A DNA stretch of 64,000 nucleotides. It comes from Hyposmocoma kahamanoa. Its lineage: Eukaryota; Arthropoda; Insecta; Lepidoptera; Cosmopterigidae. The position numbers were made by a program, and so were the translations under genes. Below are positions 46,001-55,000 of the stretch, one piece after another; position 1 is the first letter of the stretch; each line of letters begins with the position of its first letter. A model generated the notes under the pieces. It searched no databases. It was given only the letters and a program-made list of their open reading frames with translations, and was not told the origin of the DNA. The stretch spans positions 558,703 to 622,702 of the forward strand of contig NW_020653715.1 in NCBI RefSeq assembly GCF_003589595.1, read 5' to 3'.

Positions 46001-49000
46001 TGCGAAAGAGGCAACGTTACAAAATGAAGAGGAATGAAGGATAATAAAAACAGCTCAAGTTTGTATCAGCAATTACCAGCTCAGAGAAATAAAGCAGAAA
46101 TATGAGCCATCGAGTAGGCTCCAGTCCTCCCATTGACGAAACAACATCGACCCGAACATCAGGTACCTGTAAATAATTTATATTTCAAATATATAATATA
46201 ATCAATACTTTAAAGTATTGAATATTAATCATCATTATCATCTTTGACTTCGACTTAACACAATTTGTGTTATTAACTTTCTTCCTCCTTCTTCAGAAAT
46301 TAATAAATAATGTTTCTATAAGATTCCGGTTCATATTAAAAATTTGCCATCTACTAGGTTTAAAGTACAGTGAAACAAAACCTTTATGCCAAATGATACA
46401 GCTTCTGCGTACTTGGATACCAAAAGTCCGTGGTAGTGACAACATTTTTCATTCTATAATGCTTTATTTATTATTAAAATAAAATTTCAGCTCTTTTTTT
46501 CAGAATTTCCGCATCAGCAACGATAATAATTCAGAAAATTATTAACGATAAGTAGGTCTTTGATTGCTTGTTGTGCGTTTGTCGAACCAATATTAAGTAT
46601 TTTCGTTTTATGCCTAATAACGTAATACCATTACGTTATTAAACCTTCGAGTACCAATTCTTTACTTTTCGTTTATTTCCACGGTAATATTCTACAAGAA
46701 CGAGTGTATTGTTTATTGCTTTACATGTTAATCAGATACGTTCACGTGTATGAGCTTATAGCAATAAAATGTTTCCTCCATAAGGAATATCAATTTGTAA
46801 AATAATATTGTATAATTTTTGCGAACAATTGAGAGATCGGTGGTTCGAACCCTGTGACGGCATACACCTATATCTTTAATCTGTAAGACGCGTACATTTA
46901 TTAATGTTTAGCAACGATACCTCAATTTAACTGTGAAGAAAAACATTGATGAAACTGGTCGAAGAAAGTTCACAACCCTTAGAAACGTGTGAAATATCCA
47001 ATTTTAGTAGCATTAGAGCTCGTTGTGATAGAGTTCGTCCAGGGAAGTGCTGCCACCTTACCTATTTCTGCCGCCAAGCGGTAATGTGAGCATTAGTGCA
47101 CTCAGGTTTTGAAGGGTAAGGATGCTAATGGAATTACAGGCACACGGGACTTGTCAACTTATGTCTCAGGGTGACGGGTGCAGTGGCAGTCACTTGGTAT
47201 CATAAAAAAGTCGTGTTAGGCCAACATGGCGGCATATGACCTTAACCATTAGGAAGTGTAACGCTTTCACTATGATGATACTGATAGTAATGATTCTGCA
47301 AGATCTGTGCGCTAATCTGAAGCTGACTCCCGAGCGTAACTCTCTTCGTAGCTCGGTGAGTGATGCTGAAATATGTATCAAACTAAATAACCAGCCGTCA
47401 CCATGAGACTTGAAAAAACAAATACACGTGATTTAGAGCCGCAAAAGTAAGAAAAGTCGATTAATCATTTCAACTAGGGAAACTTACCCAAACATAATAG
47501 CAACGCAAACGCTAATCGGCACAGTGATGGCCTGAGCATCAAAGGTGACGTAGCTGAACTCGCTGGATGTCTCGCTACGGGCGGCCACGGGCTCGGACCA
47601 GCCCCGGGGCGCGGGGCGGGGAGGCTCGTAATACCGTGGCATCGGCATTGATGTGCTCCTTGTATAGTCTGGGCGCCTGAATAGCAATCGTCTTTATTTT
47701 GAAAATGATCGAATCATTGGCTAGCAACATTTTCAGTAGTTCGTTTTTACTACTAGAATGATTGCTAGCACAAATCAAAATGGTGGATGGATCTAATGAA
47801 AGGCTCAATAAATCAACAAATTTATCTCCTGTCAGTGGTTCATTGAGTTTACAGACAAGAGCGCAACGTAAAACAAATCGTTCGGAAAAAGTTTGAACAA
47901 TGATTTATTTCCCCCTCGAGGCGCGTTTTAAAGACCCTTATTAAAAATACACTCGACTTTATCCATTATCGTCGACACGTCACTTTGGAGTAATACGCTT
48001 CTTTTACACAATCTTGAACCTTCCCATCAATCTTGCGAATGATAGATCGTTCCGAAAAAGATACTAAAATGGAATTTTATACAGAAACTTCTTGTACAAA
48101 CGTGGCAGAGGTAAATAAAAGCACGAAAATGTAACCGCTACAGTATCCTGTACATCAGGATACTGAAGTAATTGCATAATAGCAGATGTTTCATTCCGTT
48201 AAAATCAGAAATTGAAGAATATTTTTAAACTCTATCAACGATCCATTAATGAAAATTAAATTTTCAAACAGACACGACAATATTAATGATTAAGAAACAG
48301 CATCAAAGATTTTAAAAAAATCATTTGCATTTACACGCGCATGACAAAGTAAACTCACTGTTATGTAGTTTTTCTAGATTTTAGCGTCAAAACAAAACAG
48401 GTTTGACTTTAAAGACGCGATCAGTGTGCCACTAATAAATCGATTTGTAATAGTGCGTGTGAAAGAGAACAAATTTTTTTTAGTGAAGGAAATAAAGCAA
48501 GGGCAAAATGAATGAAAGTTTTCTGTTCTCTGAATGTTCTCAAACTTTGGAATCTTGTTGATAAGACTTTTATAGGTATCAAAATATTTTTTTAAGAAAA
48601 GCGGGAAAAAGTGATATATACTTTTTAGAGTGATATCCCTGATCTATCAAAATAAAAAACACTTGATTCTCCATCACGATTAGTGCACGCGCCGGTAATA
48701 AATAGATTTATAGCACTTACCTCTGAAAATTCTTAGGATATGGTGTATATCTTGCAGCGCTTGGTATTCTGGGTTCTCTAGATTGTGGATATCTGTCATA
48801 TGGATTTGTACCTGCGTCATATCTGTCAAAGAGTTCTCTGTTTTTCTGATGTCGTTCGGACGGATATATATTCTGTAGTCGTAAATCATTCATTCTATAT
48901 TCATAATTGTCTTTAAACGTATTAACTGAATGTCTATACCTTTCTTCTCTGAACGGTGGGTATGCGCCAGAAGTATATCTGTTTGGATACCTATCCAAAA

Positions 49001-52000
49001 GGTCACTATACTGATAGTTCCTATTAGCTTTCTGACCATATCTATCTACAAAATCTCTATACTGTGGGCAACCTTCTCTATAAGGCGGGAACCTATACAA
49101 GTGTTCTTCTTCATCTAAACTATCTTGGCCTCTATCAATATAGCCATCTGCATTGATTCTATTAGACTGATATCTCAAGTCTGCCTGGTTATTGTTTTGT
49201 AGAATGTTGAAGGCAGGATCGTTTCTCCAACCTTCTGGACGTTCAATGCTTTCGACATCGCTGACTTCTAGCTGGAAATAAACAAATACTTAGGAAGGAA
49301 CTAAAAATGCAGTTAGTTCGTTAGTTACCCAACAGCTCCTGATGACTATCGAGTGTTCAGTAATTGATAAAATTTAAAAACAAATATTTTGCATTTTTAT
49401 TATGGAACTACACCAAACTAATACTTTTAAGAGAACTTAATAGGATATGCTCAAAATCTAAAATTTTCTGAAAGTACCAAGTCATACCTGTGTCCTTAAT
49501 CTCGCCACTCTTCTCATCCTAAACCCAGGGCATCCTCTGCACAGGCAAACTAACGCGTAGATGCATTTGAACCACCGAGCTAACAATTCGCCTGAAACAA
49601 ATAAATCTTACGATTTCAACTTTACAATTTCATCTCAATCTCGTGTAGTTGTCGACGTCGGTTAAAATGAAAATTGTCATATCTATCATAGACATATCTT
49701 ACCACCATGGATGTCATAGAATGCAAATTAGTCAAGAATTTAGGAGTTATACTATGACCATGTGTATTAGGTTGAAACTAACGTGGCAATTAAGTAAAAT
49801 CTTCGATATTGTAGACGTTAAAGATCTTCCCAAGACGAAAGCAAACACACTAATTTCATCATCATCATCAACTCATCATATGTCCTTATATACCGTTATC
49901 TCTTAGGCAAGTGTTTTAGGCGATAATCTACCACGCTGGTCCAATACGGGCCGGGGACTTCACACGTTGAGAACCTTCTTTGACGTGCAAGTTTCATCGC
50001 AATGGTTTCCTTCACCGAAAAGCACAAGGTAAATTTCAAATTAAATTCCGCGCACAAATTTCAAAAAACTCAAAGGTGCGAAACCGGATTTGAACCCACG
50101 ACCTCAGCTCGCGAGGCAGTAAGTTATATCATTAGGCTACTACAGCTTTTTTATACTCGTTTAGATTTATTTAATTCGCATACTCTTACCAATATTAGCA
50201 AGGTACAGTAGAAACAAAGGCAGTCCAAGCAAGGCGTAGAAGATAGTCAGTATCTTGCCTAAGGCCGTACGCGGAGACAGGTGCCCGTAACCTATGAACA
50301 TAATTAAAATGTTGTAGTAGAAATGTTTTTGTTTTCCTTCACTTACATACTCAAAGGCTAGATGGACTGTTGTAATCAACAACTAGGAATCAATTAATGC
50401 CATTTTTTTATGAAAGCAAATAGGCTCATTATTAGAGACCCCTCATTCGAGCGTCTACGTCTAGCCAACGCACGCACAGCGTCGACATGACGCGCCACGT
50501 GGACGTCCTGTCCACTCTTTGTGACTCTGTGCGGGCTTATGGCAAGATGCCGACGCTCGAAAGACGTTAGTGTGGGGTCTCTTAGTACGCCTTCAAATCA
50601 GACGTATTTAATACCAATTTTCGGATAATATTTAGCTATCTACTATCGCGATACGTGTGCGCCAGTTTTGCAGCCACAATTAGTGAACTAGAAATTACTG
50701 AAGCGCTAATTTGAAGACGCCCTTATAGATAAAAATTAAACGAACCAATGGTGGTGATTATGGTGAGTGAGTACAAGAAAGCTGATGAGAAGCTCCAGTG
50801 GCGGCTAGCGCGGTCTCCGTCCCACCCATGCCGTGCTGCTAACACTATCTTCTTTTGATATATGAATAACTCTTCTCTAATCCTGCAAAACAGAAAACTG
50901 GAATAGGATTTGTCTGAATACGTAATAAATAAATATAGGGCTCTGGTGTCGAAACCAAAAAGCTGGAAGGTAATCCGTTCATTACAATTTTCATTCAACA
51001 TTATTATCCATTCATTTTTTATGGATTTCAGTGCCTTACATAAATCACGTAAAAAACATGTAATCTAATAACAGTAGTAGCAGAGCTTCCTGTGAAAGAG
51101 TTTGTCCAGGAAAGGCAGGTCAATGCCAGGAAAAGTGGGTAAACCGGTCCCACGGGCCACTGGCGTACCACCTTGTGCAGGTGCTGACCGGTCACGGCTG
51201 CTTCGGTCACTACCTGCACAAGGTGGCGAGGAGAGAACCGTCCCCGTCGTGCCACGAGTGCTGCGCTGGGGTTGACACCGCGCAGCACGCGCTAGAGGTG
51301 TGTAGCCGGTGGGATGAACAGCGCCGCACTCTGACGGGGACTGTAGGGCAGGACCTCTCGCTGCCGAGCGTGGTTGCCGCCATGCTCGATAGCGAGGAGT
51401 CTTGGGAGGCGGTGGCCTCCTTTTGCGCAGAGGTTATGTCGCAAAAGGAGGCCGCGGAGAGGGTGCGCGAGGACGCGGCGGACGCGCACCCGCTCCGGCA
51501 CAGACGTACGGGGAGAAGGCGAAGGCAGTTCGCTGCTCGCCTGATCCTCTAGTGAGACCAGCGGCGGGCTCTGTACAGGGACTCCGGAGCCTGCAGTGCA
51601 CGGCCTCACTCGTCTGAGGGGCTGGTCAGATGACAACCGACTCGCCCCTCCGTTGGCGCGGGAGCCCTGGCGTAAGCTAGGGCGGCCGGGTGGCGTCGTG
51701 GTGAATGTTCACTGATCCCACGGCGCCGACTCACCCGGCGAGAGGGAAACCCGGGGGGGTTTTAGTGGGGTAGGCCTTCCAGTCTGGAGGGAGAGTCCCC
51801 ACATAACCCCTGAGTCTCCCTGGGCTCAGGGGTATCCATAAAGATTTCCCCCCGTCAAAAAAAAAAAAAAAGGTCAATGCCAGGAAGACACTGTAACTAT
51901 TTTCGTTGCCAGGCAGTAAAGTGAGCATCACGTATCAGGTAAGAGTGCTGGTGAAAATACCCGCTCATGGTACCTGCCAACTTTATGTCTCAGAGTGACG

Positions 52001-55000
52001 GGTGCTGCGATTGTGTCCCTGAGATCTTTGCGCAATCTGCGCAATTAAAATTAATATAAATAAAATAAGAACAGGTGGAGGAAATTTGCACAGATCCGAT
52101 GTCAACAAGCGCCCGATGGCGACTGACGGGGCAGCGGGTGGCGCGGCGTGTCGTTAAACTGGACAATTTTCAAGTTTTGGGATGGAATGTGAAATAGTTA
52201 TTATGTTAGTTGGTTAGTTTTTAAGTAATTAGTTGTTATTAGGGCTTCAGTCAAATTATGTGCAAAGTTACATATTTTATTCTTAAATTATTCTTTTTAG
52301 AGTTTTATTTGTACCTGTTTTCGGAATTATATGTGATCGAATAAAGTACATCCTATCGTGTAACGATTAGCACATTATTTAGATAATATCCTCATGTGTA
52401 TCGTATATTCTTAATAAAGCCTTATTAAAACCATTTATTTTAATATAGCAAACCAGTTTTTCGCGCTTCGTTCTTTCTTACGCTGTTGTTTACCATCAGA
52501 CGCACGACTTGTTTGATAATCATAAAAGAAAGCGGCAATTAAAAACTTTAATATGATTTTAATTGGATCTTTTCGGAGTATTTTTCTAACTAAAGTACGT
52601 TATTATTAAATACGTTTCTATACATTTTCTTTGCAGTGATTCTTTTAAATAATTGTTATAGAAAAATTTAAAAAATATACAAAACAAAAAGAGCCTAAGG
52701 CAATGAACACGAGTATTTGACAAACAGCATACTTATTGTTGTGTAAACAAAATTGTATCACACGAAATGTAGGCGATGACAAAACTTGAGTGTTTACCTA
52801 AAAACATGAAAGCGTGTTTGCAAATATCGAAGGTTTGTTTGAGGAATATTGTTTGACGAATGAGTTTAGTAAACGTAGAAGCAATTACGAAGCAGTGTAC
52901 CAACTTTGTACATGAATTTAGCATTTTTGACGTAATGGTTCATGACAGCTTCAAAATCTTAAAAGAACTTTAGAAATTGATGTTGTTAGTGTAGTGTGAA
53001 ATCCTACAATTATGACTTTAATAAGAAAAAGCAAACCAGAGTAGTTGCTCCCCGCCGTCTGCGCCTGCAGCCGTTCTGAGTGACCGGGGTTTTGGCGTGT
53101 CACGGTGACCACGGATTGGTCTGATACACGGCGGGCATAAATTCGACTTGAATACGTGAGTTAATATATCTGAATTTCACGGTGGTTTTCTATTTAAAAT
53201 CTTAAAAGGCTATGCCAAAATAGCTTAATACAATATAATGACGTAGTTATTTAAGAGACAAAAAGCAAATGAGTATCAATTATAACTACTAACTAGTGGA
53301 GCACTTATATAGATTTATAAACAAATATAAAAAAGCGTCATCTTTTGTCAGTCGCTGGTAGTTGTACCTAAAGGTAAGTGAAGAAAAAACTTTCATAGTT
53401 TTCTCGTAGATGGCGCTACGGCAAAAAGCCGTTAAAAACCAAAAACAACACAAAAACAGCGAAAAATTCGTAAGGACTGCCGACTCGTTCCGTATCCGTA
53501 GCTCGTTGAGAGAGCGACCTGCGTTATGCGAAATGGCGCTGGTTCAAGTCCAGTCGGATGGATGGAATTTTTTGGTTATGGTTTTTAACAACTTTTTTGG
53601 CGTAGCGCCATCTGTGAGAAATCTAGGAAAGCTTTTGTTCACTCAGCCAAGTACCTTTACAGGTACCAGCATAGGTAATAATATTAATAATAACGCAGAC
53701 ACTCATCATATCCCCGCACTAGGGACACCCTGTGTCGCGGGTCCATGGACACACACATAGACCACCATAAATTACACCCAAACTCACGAGAGCAATAAAT
53801 GCAGGCTACACAAATATTTCTCCCGGCCCGGGTATCGAACCTGGGACCTCTGCGTGGCAGTCCGGCATGGTAGCCGTTCGACCATGAAGGCAGTAGTAAA
53901 GTGATTTTAAACTAATTTCCCTTCTTGAAGACAACGTAGAAATGGGCTTTTCACTTTGAGGCTTAGCAATTTTCTCAAAGGCTTAGCAATACTAAGTTTA
54001 CTGCCTCGGTTATTCTTGGCAATCCTCTTCACGTGTGTGCCTACCAAGAGAGCAGGCTTTATTGTATTTCGGAGAAAGATGACTGACTACGCATTAATCG
54101 TTTATGTTGTTATGCGAATTGATTAGTTTATGTTAATGTACTTTGTCAAAGTTAGGTAAATAACGTTATATAGAGCATTGCGACGTGATACTTAACACTT
54201 AAAGTTCAATGTCACTTACAGGTCAACCAAACACCGAACACAGGCTTCTCTAATAACAATGCCGTATTATTTCGCTATTAGTGCCAAAACTATTGAAAAG
54301 AATCGAAACTCTGAGACAAAAAGTACATTTTTGTTTTTTTCTTCCACACAGTAGAGAGCGACGTATAGATAATAAGACAGCGTATAGTGGTTATAATCAA
54401 AAAGGACATGCTTCTATGGTTTAGTCAGGTAGAAAGGACGGATCATGGTAGCACAACGGTAACCATTTATAAAGTGAAAGTGGATGGAAACGTAGGGAAA
54501 GGTAGACCTTAGCTCACATATCCCAATTTAATTAAGGATAAGAATAGAATCTAAAGCACCCACATTAAACGAGCATATACAAAGAGTTTAATGCGGACGC
54601 AGGAAATTGAAAAGATAGAAAAACTTAGTAAATGAAGATCCTTTTTTAACCGACTTCGAAAAAGGAGGTTCTCAATTCACCTGTATGTTACGCGATAACT
54701 CATTTGCATTGGCATTTATGAACCGATTTTGATGGTTATATTTTTGTGGGAAAGAGAGTACCTACCTCAGTATTGGTTCCATTGAAATTGGAAGAAATAT
54801 TCCACGTCTAAGGGAGGCAAGCCAAAACACCAACAACCTCAGTACAAAGTACTAAGAAACCCACCTCAAAAATTCGAAAAATTACATCTATTTGGCAAGT
54901 TTTATTGACATCGATTACCGAACAGTGCGCGAAACCGGATTCGTCCCCTAGTTTGCCACAAATAGAAGTGAAATATTGTCTTCAAATTTAAATTGAACCA

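Noticed and set aside
51292..51636. 114-codon minus-strand frame in GC-rich DNA
   Set aside because: Shadow of the R1-type LINE frame on the plus strand.
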